Below, one piece after another: positions 31,217 to 40,601 of a stretch of 64,000 bases of DNA. Origin of the DNA: Enhygromyxa salina (GTDB lineage: Bacteria; Myxococcota_A; Polyangia; Nannocystales; Nannocystaceae). Below the pieces are notes generated by a model. The model made no database searches, had not been told where the DNA came from, and was given only the letters and a program-made list of their open reading frames with translations. The stretch spans positions 1 to 64,000 of the forward strand of contig NZ_JMCC02000001.1 of assembly GCF_000737335.2 (NCBI RefSeq). The letters are read 5' to 3'. Every line of letters starts with the position of its first letter. Within the stretch, counting starts at the first letter, position 1. The position numbers and the translations under genes are program-made.

Positions 31217-32134
31217 ATGGCGACATCGGAAGACCAGCTCGAGGCACTACGCCGGGAGCTCGCCGCGAGCCAGGCTCGAGAGCGCGAGCTGCAGGCCGAG
31301 GTCGCGCTGTTCAAAGGAGCGCTCGACGCCATCCCCGACTCGGTCAACATTCGCAATTGCGACGCGACGCACCGCTACGCAAACCCGGTCGCGCTCGAAT
31401 GGATGAACGTTGGGGAGCTCGCCGAGATCGGGGCCGCCGAGCGACAATGGCGGTACCTTGGCGAGGATGAAGTGTCGGAGGTGCCCCCGGAGGACACGCC
31501 GGTCCGGCGCGTGCTCAACGGGGACCACGACCCGCCCACCATCACGGCGCTGCACGTTGACACCCGCACGGGCGCGCGCCGGTGGCTCCGCGGTACAGCA
31601 GCGCCGATCCGCGATCCATCCGGGGCGATGATCGCCGTGGTCAACGTCGTCCGGGACATCACCGCCCGGCGCGCCGACGAGCAGGCGCTCGCGCTGAGGA
31701 CCGAGCAGCTGCGTGAGCGTGACGCCGAGAAGGCGGCGCTGATCCGTGAGCTCGAGGAATTGGTGCTCGAGCTGTCAGCGCCCGCGCTGGAGGTCTGGGA
31801 CGGGGTTGTCGTGATTCCAGTGCTCGGCGCGCTCGATGAACGACGCGGACTCGACCTCGTAGAGAGCACCCTCGCCGCCGTCCAGCGGTACCGGACTCGG
31901 GTGGTGATCGTGGACCTCACGGGCGCCAGTGTCGACAGCGCCAGCTCGGCCGAGCAGCTGGCCCGGCTCAGTCGCGCGGTGGCGCTGCTGGGCGCGAAGT
32001 GTGTGCTCGCGGGGATCCGCCCCGCGCTCGCGCGCTTCATGGTCGAGCGAGACCTGATGCCGGCGGCGGGGCCCACAACGATTCGCGCCTACAGCAATCT
32101 AAAGCACGCGCTGCGCGGGATCCTTGCGCGGTGA
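31217..32134 (+). CDS. PAS-STAS regulatory protein (RsbR-like)
   Basis: A 305-residue cytoplasmic protein: a short coiled coil (1-30), a PAS/PAC domain (about 33-155, ending VVNVVRDITARRADEQ), a linker helix, and a STAS domain (about 190-300; VVVIPVLGALDERR, VVIVDLTGAS, LLGAKCVLAGIRPALARFM). This order resembles RsbR-type co-antagonists of stressosomes, in which STAS binds a kinase and PAS senses a signal. The usual phosphorylated Thr of RsbR falls in a divergent segment (SVDSASS), so phosphorylation is uncertain. No RsbS/RsbT partner is adjacent. Upstream is a 130-base divergent region. Confidence 0.85.
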   Translation: MATSEDQLEALRRELAASQARERELQAEVALFKGALDAIPDSVNIRNCDATHRYANPVALEWMNVGELAEIGAAERQWRYLGEDEVSEVPPEDTPVRRVLNGDHDPPTITALHVDTRTGARRWLRGTAAPIRDPSGAMIAVVNVVRDITARRADEQALALRTEQLRERDAEKAALIRELEELVLELSAPALEVWDGVVVIPVLGALDERRGLDLVESTLAAVQRYRTRVVIVDLTGASVDSASSAEQLARLSRAVALLGAKCVLAGIRPALARFMVERDLMPAAGPTTIRAYSNLKHALRGILAR

Positions 32135-32139
32135 CGGGC

Positions 32140-33162
32140 TCAGACCAGTCCGCGAAATACGTCGGCCACGGCCTGGGCGACGGCAAACCAGTACTTGCTG
32201 CGGATCAGCGGGCCTTGCTCGATGTGCACGCCGCCGCCGCCGCCCGCCGTGATCCAGTTGACGATGTTGTCGGGGGAGGTGCCCCCATTTGGGTCATCGT
32301 CGGCGGCGAGCTCGACACTGTAGCCGCCAACAGCAGACTGGATCGCCTGTCGAAGCATCTCCTTGAGCTCGTCGGGCGCGCTACCACCAATCCGCACGCC
32401 TGCGGCGTTCATCCCATGAAAGGCGACGGCGTAGGCAAATCCACGATCCGCGATGGTTGCGAGGCCCGGAAAACTGGCCGGATGGATCTCGGTTGATGCG
32501 ACGTGCCAGCGGGCGTGAGCGCCGCCTTCTGAGGTCCAGCCCGAGCAAATCCAGCAGCTGACGTCGGCGTTGGGCAGCGCGTCCATGACCCACCTCGCTT
32601 GCAGATCCGTCTTGACCTCGATGACGCCGCCGTGGGGAGCGAGGACAGCCAAGCCGTGGTGATGGGGGGCGTCGGCGATCCGCTCGACGAACTCCCCGGC
32701 GTTCTTGGCTTGCGTGTCGCTCATCAGCTTGGTCGCCAATGCCGTGTGTAGCGTGGCCGAGAACACATTGGGCGTACCCACCCGCTGGCGCGCGGCGCTG
32801 CCCATGCGGACCCTGTTGACCGGATCTTGGTAGCGAACATCGGCGACGGTGTAGATCGCAAAGTTGTCGATGTTGCGTCGTACCCGGACCTGGCTGCCCA
32901 ACCCAAACACGTTGGCGATCGCGCCTGACACCGAGCAAGACCACGGGTCGTCGTTCAGGCCCTGATACTCATAAGGTGATGTCACCGAGACCGAGATCGA
33001 CACCGGGATCGGGACCATCTGAATTTCCGAGGCGGCTTGCGCCTGATTGTGGGGGATGCCCGCCGCGAGCGCAAAACCGGCGATGCCAAGTCCTGCACCG
33101 AACTCGCGGCGGCTGATGTGGTGAGTGGTGCCTGGTAGTCGGATGAATGTCTCATGTTTCAT
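32140..33162 (-). CDS. Tat-exported poly-gamma-glutamate hydrolase-like protein (copy 1)
   Basis: A 340-residue protein. The signal has a twin-arginine motif (ISRREF, Arg18-Arg19) and a hydrophobic stretch, with AQA cleavage near residue 42. The body matches the poly-gamma-glutamate hydrolase family (PF05908-like): LAPHGGVIE, HARWHVASTEIHPASFPG, and YAVAFHGM with a later GGSAPDEL. In the family the HGG and FHG segments hold zinc ligands. It is about 60% identical by eye to the second copy next door. I infer an exported amidohydrolase acting on a gamma-linked polyglutamate or a related polymer; substrate not shown. Confidence 0.85.
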   Translation of the reverse strand: MKHETFIRLPGTTHHISRREFGAGLGIAGFALAAGIPHNQAQAASEIQMVPIPVSISVSVTSPYEYQGLNDDPWSCSVSGAIANVFGLGSQVRVRRNIDNFAIYTVADVRYQDPVNRVRMGSAARQRVGTPNVFSATLHTALATKLMSDTQAKNAGEFVERIADAPHHHGLAVLAPHGGVIEVKTDLQARWVMDALPNADVSCWICSGWTSEGGAHARWHVASTEIHPASFPGLATIADRGFAYAVAFHGMNAAGVRIGGSAPDELKEMLRQAIQSAVGGYSVELAADDDPNGGTSPDNIVNWITAGGGGGVHIEQGPLIRSKYWFAVAQAVADVFRGLV

Positions 33163-33451
33163 GACAGCGCTCGCGATGCGATGTCCCCCAATCAGTGTAA
33201 TAGAGGGAGAACGCCACGAGAGTGTAGGACGCTCGACGAACGAAAACAGGCACCCCTCGAAAACGGGGTTCGCGAGGGGAGGTCACCCTGTGGTTTTCAC
33301 CTCGCCTGGTGTAACAGGGCAATTCATGCAGTCGTGCGCCTATGCCGCTGATGTCTGCCAGGGTGGCTCTGACGGCGCCTGGGCACATTTGTGTGACCGG
33401 CCCACGCGACGGTCCCATATTTGTGACACTCGGACGCGTGAACTGAATCGG
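33163..33451. promoter_or_regulatory. Region between the hydrolase paralogues
   Basis: It holds a hairpin (CCCCTCG and CGAGGGG, 13-base loop, 33253-33279) and two ACATTTGTGTGAC/CATATTTGTGACAC-like words near 33390 and 33416. The words could be an operator or promoter element; a cut-off copy is not excluded. Confidence 0.35.
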
Positions 33452-34477
33452 TCAGATCAGATCAGCAAATACATCGGCGACCGCATGCGCGACGTCGCTC
33501 CAGTATTTGCTCCGGATCTCGGAGCTCTGCTCGAGTTGGATGCCGCCGCCGTTCCCGGCGGTTATCCAATTGACGACGTTGGTGTCGGAGACGCCCGAGT
33601 TCTTGCCGCCGTTGACGACCGTCACAGGGTTGTTACCAACGACAGACTTGATCGCTTGGCGGACCATCTGCTTGAGCTCGTTGGGGGCGCCGCCGCCAAC
33701 GAGCACGCCGTCGGCCTTCATCCCGTGAAACCCGACGGCGTAGGCGAAGCCCCGGTTGGCGATGGTCGCGAGGCCCGGGAAGCTGAGCGGGCTGATCTCG
33801 GTCGTGGACACATGCCAGCGGGAGTGGGTGCTGCCGTTGTCTGTTCGCCAGCCCGAGCAACACCAGGTGCTGACGTCGCCGCCAGCGAGGTCCTTCGCGG
33901 CCAGGCGCGCCTGGTGGTCGGTGTTGAACTCGATCCTGCCCCCGTGCGGCGCCATCAGCAGCAACCCCTGATTCTGGGGGTGGTCCGCGATGCGCTCGAC
34001 GAACGCGCCAGCGTTCTCGGCTTGGGCGTCGGTCATCAGCTTGGTCGACAGCGGCGTGTGCAGGGTGCCAGTGAACACGTCAGACGTGCCCAGTCGCTGG
34101 CGGGCGATGCTGCTCATGCGCACCACGTTGGCGGGATCCTGCTCGCGGATCTCGGCCACGGTGTAGACCGCCAGATTGTCTACGTCGCGACGTACGCGGA
34201 GTTGGCTGCCCACACCAAACACGTCGCCGATCGCCGCGGAGACCGAGCACGACCAAGGATCGCTGTTGAGCCCCTGATCCTTTAATGTCTGTGTCACATC
34301 AACGGGAATCGACAATGGGACTGGGACCATTTGAACTTCATTGGCAGCACGTGCCAAGTTGGGGCGCATGCCCGCGACCGCCGCGAAACTAGCGAGGCCG
34401 GCGACTCCTGCCCCGAAGCTGCGTCGGCTGATATGGCCATTTTGGTCGTGTGATCGGAGGTACGTTTTGTGATCCAT
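33452..34477 (-). CDS. Tat-exported poly-gamma-glutamate hydrolase-like protein (copy 2)
   Basis: A 341-residue paralogue. The Tat motif is ISRRSF (Arg18-Arg19). The core repeats copy 1: LMAPHGGRIE, SRWHVSTTEISPLSFPG, and YAVGFHGM with GGGAPNEL. The ATG has AGGAG eight bases upstream; the frame is open seven codons further, which I reject. The signal peptides are similar in sequence but divergent enough to suggest an old tandem duplication followed by independent selection. Both face the same way with 289 bases between, so they may be separately transcribed. Why two would be needed is not clear. Confidence 0.85.
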   Translation of the reverse strand: MDHKTYLRSHDQNGHISRRSFGAGVAGLASFAAVAGMRPNLARAANEVQMVPVPLSIPVDVTQTLKDQGLNSDPWSCSVSAAIGDVFGVGSQLRVRRDVDNLAVYTVAEIREQDPANVVRMSSIARQRLGTSDVFTGTLHTPLSTKLMTDAQAENAGAFVERIADHPQNQGLLLMAPHGGRIEFNTDHQARLAAKDLAGGDVSTWCCSGWRTDNGSTHSRWHVSTTEISPLSFPGLATIANRGFAYAVGFHGMKADGVLVGGGAPNELKQMVRQAIKSVVGNNPVTVVNGGKNSGVSDTNVVNWITAGNGGGIQLEQSSEIRSKYWSDVAHAVADVFADLI

Positions 34478-34939
34478 CGCTGTTCTCCTCGAACGCAACT
34501 GTCCCTGCGATCACCACAATGGAGACGATCGATACAAATCCGGGAATGGTCGCGTTGATGTTCATAGTCAGGGAATCGGCTTATCGTGGCAAGCTCAAAA
34601 TCGCTCTTTCTGCATATGCGCAATCGACGAAAAGCAATGGCGTTTCTCTTGGCGAACGAGAGGCAATGTGCGGGGCGCGGATTTCAGCGAATTAGCGTGG
34701 AACCTGGTCAAAAGGCCAAATGCAGCGAGTGACACGAATGCGTACAGTACCAATGCGCGGACCTGCCGGCGCCGCGCGAATCACAACTGCGCTAATTCCG
34801 AAACGAACAGGGGGGCGAACGCGCGCCAAGTGTGCGGATATGTAGGTGCGCAGGTCTGCGATGCGCAGCGCGGGTTCAGCGGGCCTGGATCGCGCCCGGC
34901 GCCCGGCCCCCGCGCAGGCCGTGAATCGAGTACAGTCAG
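34478..34939. other. Intergenic region before the sigma54 regulator
   Basis: About 460 bases, AT-richer over its first half. It likely holds the divergent promoters of the hydrolase-like and FHA-sigma54 genes. No gene is called with confidence; a 58-residue hydrophobic frame on the minus strand is noted under rejected items. Confidence 0.45.
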
Positions 34940-36289
<1,350 letters not shown>

Positions 36290-36381
36290 TTATTACCCCC
36301 ACAGGCGCCTTCGCACTTCGCAGGTCACTCGCTGCGCTCGCTCCCGATGGGCTGGTTGTTCGCGGCCGCATGTGTGGCCCC

Positions 36382-36596
36382 CTGGAAGGGGGCTCGGGCG
36401 GCTTCGGCGGACGTGTACGGGTGCTTCGCCGACTGCTGGCGCTGGAAGGGGGCTCGGGTGGTTCGGCGGACGTGTACGGGTGCTTCGGCGGACGTGTACG
36501 GGTGCTTTGGCGACTGCTGGCGCTGGAAGGGGGCTCGGGTGGTTCGGCGGACGTGTACGGGTGCTTTGCCGACTGCTGGCGCTGGAAGGGGGCTCT
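36382..36596. repeat. About 60-bp tandem repeat with internal 21-bp duplication
   Basis: Units begin CTGGAAGGGGGCTCGGG and carry GGCGGACGTGTACGGGTGCTT then GACTGCTGGCG. Starts are 36382, 36442 and 36523, with a partial at 36582, so periods are 60, 81 and 59. The 81-bp unit has the GGCGGACGTGTACGGGTGCTT block twice. It is non-coding on both strands as judged by stops and composition. Confidence 0.85.
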
Positions 36597-36673
36597 TGTC
36601 TGGGCACCTGCAGGTGTTGGGCTCACGTGTGGTGTCTTGTTGGGTGGGGGGGAGTTGCGGTGCTTAAATGAAT

Positions 36674-36698
36674 CCGGCCGCCAACAAGTGGCGGCCGG
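36674..36698 (-). terminator. Hairpin terminator of the rubrerythrin gene
   Basis: CCGGCCGCCA and TGGCGGCCGG form a perfect 10-bp stem with a 5-base loop. On the minus strand it follows the rubrerythrin stop by about 20 bases and is followed by GGATTCATTT, a weak T-rich stretch. Confidence 0.8.
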
Positions 36699-36718
36699 CT
36701 TCACTGCGCAGCGGTGCT

Positions 36719-37138
36719 CTAGAAGTGCTCTTCGAGCAGCTTCTCGAACCGGCCGGCGTGGGACTTCTCGGCCTTGGCGAGGGTCTCGAACCAGTCGGCG
36801 ATCTCCTCGAAGCCCTCTTCCCGGGCGGTCTTCGCCATGCCGGGGTACATGTCCGTGTATTCGTGGGTCTCGCCAGCGATGCCTGCCTTGAGGTTGTTGG
36901 CGGTGTCGCCGATCGGCAGGCCGGTGGCCGGGTCACCCGAGCGCTTGAGGTAGTCGAGGTGGCCGTGCGCGTGGCCGGTCTCGCCCTCGGCGGTGTCGCG
37001 GAAGTTGCCCGCGACCTCGGGGTAGCCCTCGACGTCGGCGATCTTGGCGAAGTAGAGGTAGCGGCGGTTGGCCTGTGACTCGCCGGCGAAGGCGGCCTTG
37101 AGGTTGTCCTCGGTCTTGGATCCCTTGAGCTCTGGCAT
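36719..37138 (-). CDS. rbr: Rubrerythrin (diiron domain only)
   Basis: A 139-residue ferritin-like protein. Two EXXH-type motifs of the diiron site are visible (FRDTAEGETGHAHGHL and KAEKSHAGRFEKL), with GESQANRRYLYFAKIAD in the first helix and GETHEYTDMYPGMAKTAREE in the third. No C-terminal rubredoxin (CxxCG) domain is present, so it is a rubrerythrin of the short or erythrin type. These reduce H2O2 using electrons from another redox protein, perhaps the Fe-S reductase/DUF3501 pair at 28-29.7 kb. GGAG precedes the ATG. It is divergent from the peroxiredoxin. Confidence 0.92.
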   Translation of the reverse strand: MPELKGSKTEDNLKAAFAGESQANRRYLYFAKIADVEGYPEVAGNFRDTAEGETGHAHGHLDYLKRSGDPATGLPIGDTANNLKAGIAGETHEYTDMYPGMAKTAREEGFEEIADWFETLAKAEKSHAGRFEKLLEEHF

Positions 37139-37297
37139 GTCTGATCTCCGTGTCCCACTTATCATGCAGGCGTCCGGCTGGCCACACGAGCGGGCCTGCG
37201 CGTGATGAGCCTCTCGCACAAAAGCTCACGCACAGGCCTCCACCGCGCGAGAGTTTGGCCAGCCGGCGTCAACGCGCGGCGTTAGGCTGCCCGCCTC

Positions 37298-37765
37298 ATG
37301 CCAGACATCGGTTCCGACGCTCCCGACTTCACCCTTCCCGACACCAAGCGCGAGGCCGTCAAGCTGTCTGCGCAGCGCGGCAAGAACGTGGTGCTCGCGT
37401 TCTTCCCAGCCGCGTTCACGGGCGTCTGCGAGAAGGAGCTGTGCACCTTCCGTGACTCGCTCGCTGCGTTCAACGATCTCGACGCCGCCGTCTATGGGAT
37501 CTGCGTTGACGCGCCCTTCTCCAACGCGGCCTTCGCCGAGAAGAACGGCCTCAACTTCCCGATCCTGTCCGACTATGCCCGCGAGGCCGTCCGGGCCTAT
37601 GGCATCGAGCACGCCGACTTCGCCGGCATGGCTGGCTACACCGCCGCCAAGCGCTCGGTGTTCGTGGTCGACAAAGAAGGCAAGCTGCGCTTCGCGTGGG
37701 TCGCCGACAACCCGGGCCAAGAGCCCAACTACGACGACGTCCAGGCTGCGGTCAAAGCTCTGTAG
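37298..37765 (+). CDS. Bcp/AhpE-type peroxiredoxin
   Basis: A 155-residue thiol peroxidase with the thioredoxin-like AhpC/TSA domain. The active site is PAAFTGVC (PxxxTxxC, peroxidatic Cys44). A second Cys49 five residues on fits the atypical 2-Cys arrangement of Bcp (resolving Cys). Cytoplasmic, no signal. It reduces H2O2 and organic hydroperoxides with thioredoxin or a similar donor. It is divergent from rubrerythrin, so the two peroxide-removing genes may share a regulated promoter region. Confidence 0.92.
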   Translation: MPDIGSDAPDFTLPDTKREAVKLSAQRGKNVVLAFFPAAFTGVCEKELCTFRDSLAAFNDLDAAVYGICVDAPFSNAAFAEKNGLNFPILSDYAREAVRAYGIEHADFAGMAGYTAAKRSVFVVDKEGKLRFAWVADNPGQEPNYDDVQAAVKAL

Positions 37766-37778
37766 TAGGCGACGGACG

Positions 37779-37810
37779 CCGGAAGCGGGTCGAGAGACGC
37801 CCGCTCCCGG
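37779..37810 (+). terminator. Hairpin after the peroxiredoxin gene
   Basis: CCGGAAGCGGGT pairs with GCCCGCTCCCGG over 12 bp (one A-C mismatch, one G-T wobble) around an 8-base loop, 14 bases after the stop. No T run follows. Confidence 0.5.
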
Positions 37811-37861
37811 CGACCCAACCCCGCCCTCGATATCTGTGTGCTCGAGGCCCCTGCCCGGGGG

Positions 37862-38857
37862 CTAAAAATGCGCCTGCGCGAGCAGCTCGAGCGAGCGCAA
37901 GCGGGCGTCGAGGGTGGCGGCTTGGTGCACGACCATCAGCTCGTCCGCGTTCGCGTAGGTCGTGAACTGATCGATCGCCGCCTTGACGGCGGCGGGGGGC
38001 CCCATCGCGGTGTGGATGAGCATCTGGTCGAGGACCCTGGCCTGCGGTGACGCGAGCATCACGTCGACCTCGCTGTCGTTGGGCCGATGTCCCGGGCGAC
38101 CAAACAGCGCGCGGGCGAACGCGCGTCGCCGCCACCGCATTTGCTCTTCGGCAGCGGCTTGGGTGTCCGTGGCGATGACGTTGATGCCGGCGATCACGTG
38201 GGGCCGGTCGAGCTGCTTCGACGGCTCGAATTGCGCCCGGTAGGTCGCCACCGCTTCAACCAGCTGCTGCGGCGCGAAGTGGGATGCGAACGCGTAGGGC
38301 AGGCCGAGCCTGGCGGCGAGCTGGGCCCCGAACAGCGACGAGCCAAGGATGTAGAGCGGGACGGTGGTCCCGCGGCCAGGGACCGCGTGGACGTGGGGGA
38401 TCCGGGTGGTGCCGCCGAGGAAGCCCTGCACCTCCAGCACGTCTTGCGGGAAGCTCTCTGCCGCGGCGGCGCTTCGTCGCAGCGCTCGCAGTGTGTTCTG
38501 GTCGGTGCCGGGAGCGCGACCCAGGCCAAGGTCGATGCGGTTGGGGTGGATGCTGGCGAGGGTGCCAAACTGCTCGGCGACCACGAGCGGGGCGTGGTTG
38601 GGCAGCATGACCCCGCCTGCGCCAAGTCGGATGTGCTTGGTGTGCGCGGCCACGTGAGCGATGAGCACGGCGGGGGCCGAAGATGCGATCGACTCCGTGT
38701 TGTGGTGCTCCGCGTACCAGACCCGCCGGTAGCCCAGCTGCTCGGCGCGCTGGGCCATGCGCACGCAGCCCGCGAGGCTGTCTTGGACGGTCTCACCCTC
38801 GGCCACGAAGGCGAGGTCGAGCACGGACAGGGGCACGACTGCTGAGGCGTCGCTCAT
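37862..38857 (-). CDS. LLM-class (luciferase-like) flavin oxidoreductase
   Basis: A 331-residue cytoplasmic enzyme of the bacterial luciferase-like superfamily. It begins VPLSVLDLAFVAEGET, with VWYAEHHNTESIASSAPAVL, RLGAGGVMLPNHAPLVVAEQ, and RIDLGLGRAPGTDQNTLRAL following. These match the MsnO8-type family within the TIM-barrel fold. It would use FMNH2 or F420H2 to oxidise or reduce an unknown substrate. Two small genes lie just upstream on the same strand but are not obviously related. A plain ATG start; ribosome site weak. Confidence 0.9.
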   Translation of the reverse strand: MSDASAVVPLSVLDLAFVAEGETVQDSLAGCVRMAQRAEQLGYRRVWYAEHHNTESIASSAPAVLIAHVAAHTKHIRLGAGGVMLPNHAPLVVAEQFGTLASIHPNRIDLGLGRAPGTDQNTLRALRRSAAAAESFPQDVLEVQGFLGGTTRIPHVHAVPGRGTTVPLYILGSSLFGAQLAARLGLPYAFASHFAPQQLVEAVATYRAQFEPSKQLDRPHVIAGINVIATDTQAAAEEQMRWRRRAFARALFGRPGHRPNDSEVDVMLASPQARVLDQMLIHTAMGPPAAVKAAIDQFTTYANADELMVVHQAATLDARLRSLELLAQAHF

Positions 38858-38930
38858 TCCGGGGAGGCTACGCGAGACCGAGGGTCATGTTCCATGGGCG
38901 CGTCGCGCCATGCTGCTGCGCCGCCGAGGT

Positions 38931-39233
38931 TCACATCGCCGGGATCAGGTTGCTCTCGAGCGCCGAGATCGGCGCCTCCCAGCTGGCCATCGCCCGACGC
39001 AGGGGCTCGTCGAGCTCGACGGTGACGATCTTGAGCGCCGCCGCGGTCAGCTCCTCGCGAGTCGGACGCAGCATGGTCGCGATGCACGTGAAGCCACGCA
39101 GCTCGAGCATGTCCTCGGGTTCGGCGTGGAACAGCTGGCCGTTCTCGCCGAGCCACACGGTTCGATAGCCGTGGAACTGGGCCAGTTCAGACACCATGTC
39201 GTCAATCCGGGACTCGAGGGCGGCGAGCAGCAT
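38931..39233 (-). CDS. Small protein, unknown function
   Basis: A 100-residue protein beginning MLLAALESRIDDMVSELAQF, with GYRTVWLGENGQLFHAEPEDM and DEPLRRAMASWEAPISALESN. It appears largely alpha-helical and cytoplasmic. No recognised family. An ATG 12 codons downstream is an alternative start. It is 73 bases upstream of the oxidoreductase gene on the same strand. Confidence 0.5.
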   Translation of the reverse strand: MLLAALESRIDDMVSELAQFHGYRTVWLGENGQLFHAEPEDMLELRGFTCIATMLRPTREELTAAALKIVTVELDEPLRRAMASWEAPISALESNLIPAM

Positions 39234-39331
39234 GCAGCCAACCTGGCACAGTGAAATCGGGCTCGCAAAAAATCGCCGATGTGCGGGCAAGAAGCGAGAA
39301 CTCTGTCTGTCGGGCGATCGCGGCGCCCATC

Positions 39332-39538
39332 TCAGCTCCCGACCAACACCAGCCCCGGCGCGTGCTCGGTGTCCAACACGATCGATGTCCCAACCGGCGC
39401 CGCGAGCAGGTATTGGAGGATGTAGCGGGTCCCCACGACGTCGTAGCCGTAGTGCACGCTGCCTTGCAACGAGCTGGTGTCACGCACGACGAGCTCGACC
39501 GCGTCGCCGATCGCGACCCCGTGATCAGGCACTTCTTG
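39332..39538 (-). CDS. Small protein, unknown function
   Basis: A 68-residue frame with GTG start: PDHGVAIGDAVELVVRDT followed by SLQGSVHYGYDVVGTRYILQ and GTSIVLDTEHAPGLVLVGS. Composition is protein-like (balanced charges, regular strands). The frame stays open upstream but the extra residues are low-complexity. It may be a small beta-rich protein. It lies between the two small unknown genes and the kinase operon. Low certainty; a start further upstream is possible. Confidence 0.45.
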   Translation of the reverse strand, partial: QEVPDHGVAIGDAVELVVRDTSSLQGSVHYGYDVVGTRYILQYLLAAPVGTSIVLDTEHAPGLVLVGS

Positions 39539-39639
39539 GACAGGCAGGCGAGGCCGCTGGGTTTGGTGAGCGGCGGGGGGACGTCCCTGCGGGGGGGGCG
39601 AAATTATCGCGCTCGGGCAGTGGCAAGCCCTACGCAGGA

Positions 39640-40590
39640 TCAAAATCGCAGTGTCCAAGCCAGCATCGCCGTGGTCTCGCGCTGGCGGCCACGGACCTCG
39701 CTCACGGTCAACCACACGCTCGCGCCGACGAACAGGCCCCCGCCCACACCGAGCAACGCGTAGCCCGGCGCCGCGTTGGTCCAGACTTTAGCGCAGCTGC
39801 TCGAGCCGACGTTGTCCGGGGTCGGTGTGCTGCCGTCTCGACAGTTGCCGTCGAGGGCCATCAAGATGCCGCCGGCCACGGTCAGGCCCGCGCCCACGCC
39901 GATGCCGACGATCTTGACCCAACGCGGGAGCTTGGACTGGGCGGGCTTGGCTCGCTCGACGGAGCGCTGGGCCGCAACCGTGCTGTTCGGCGGCGCCTCG
40001 CTCGGTAGTAGGTATTCGAGCTCGACCGGCTCGTCGGCGCGCTCGAGCTCGACGTCCTCGTAGCGCGGGTCGAGTCGCTCGAGAGGATCGAACAGCCACA
40101 CGCGGTGGCGACCGAGCAGCAGCGGCGCGCTCGGGTTGCTGGCTCTGGCCTCGTCGATCAGGATCTCGCACGCGTCGCAGTCGACGATGATCGTCGCGTG
40201 GCCCTGGGCCTCGAGCAGCGCGCGGCGTTCATCGTGGAGCTTGCTCGGGCTCGGCCCCAGCCCAGACAGGGGCAGCTCTTGGGCGTCGGTGCTGCGGATC
40301 GCCAGATCGATCAGCGCAGTCGCAGCCTCGGGTTGTTCGTTGGCGAGATAGGCCCAGACCAGGGCCATGCGTGCGCGCTGGATCTTGTCGAACGCGGCCG
40401 GGTCGTCGAGCAGCTCGCGCGGGTGGGCCTCGGCCTCGGCGAGGGCCTGCTCGAGGGTCGAGACCGCTTGCGCGGGGGTGAGATCGGCGATCGAATCCGC
40501 GGCGGACTCGAGGTTTGCCTGCGATTGTTCATAGGTGACTGGCGGGGGCGATGTGGCCAGTGTCACTGCGAGTATGGGCGAGATCAGCAT
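39640..40590 (-). CDS. TPR-like membrane protein of the kinase operon
   Basis: A 316-residue protein with a signal peptide (1-18). The N-terminal half is helical, with paired repeats (LESAADSIADLTPAQAVSTL; AFDKIQRARMALVWAYLANE) like TPR repeats. Two hydrophobic segments near 210-230 and 285-305 flank a Cys-containing loop. The design (exported helical repeat plus C-terminal membrane helices) recurs in myxobacterial genes next to Ser/Thr kinases. AGGAA precedes the ATG. It follows the kinase stop by 12 bases, so it is in the same operon. Confidence 0.75.
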   Translation of the reverse strand: MLISPILAVTLATSPPPVTYEQSQANLESAADSIADLTPAQAVSTLEQALAEAEAHPRELLDDPAAFDKIQRARMALVWAYLANEQPEAATALIDLAIRSTDAQELPLSGLGPSPSKLHDERRALLEAQGHATIIVDCDACEILIDEARASNPSAPLLLGRHRVWLFDPLERLDPRYEDVELERADEPVELEYLLPSEAPPNSTVAAQRSVERAKPAQSKLPRWVKIVGIGVGAGLTVAGGILMALDGNCRDGSTPTPDNVGSSSCAKVWTNAAPGYALLGVGGGLFVGASVWLTVSEVRGRQRETTAMLAWTLRF

Positions 40591-40601
40591 GGGAGTTCCT
40601 G

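Larger units (their letters stand above)
36290..36718. other. Intergenic region with repeats
   Basis: It contains the 59-60-bp repeats and the rubrerythrin terminator; no gene was recognised. Confidence 0.6.

Noticed and set aside
34389..34565. 58-residue hydrophobic frame (NINATIPGFVSIVSIVVIA), minus strand
   Set aside because: No ribosome site, and it runs into the start of the hydrolase gene; hydrophobicity alone is not enough.
39280..39300. GCGGGCAAGAAGC resembling the dispersed hairpin repeat
   Set aside because: Only 12 of 13 bases match with no flanking blocks; likely chance.
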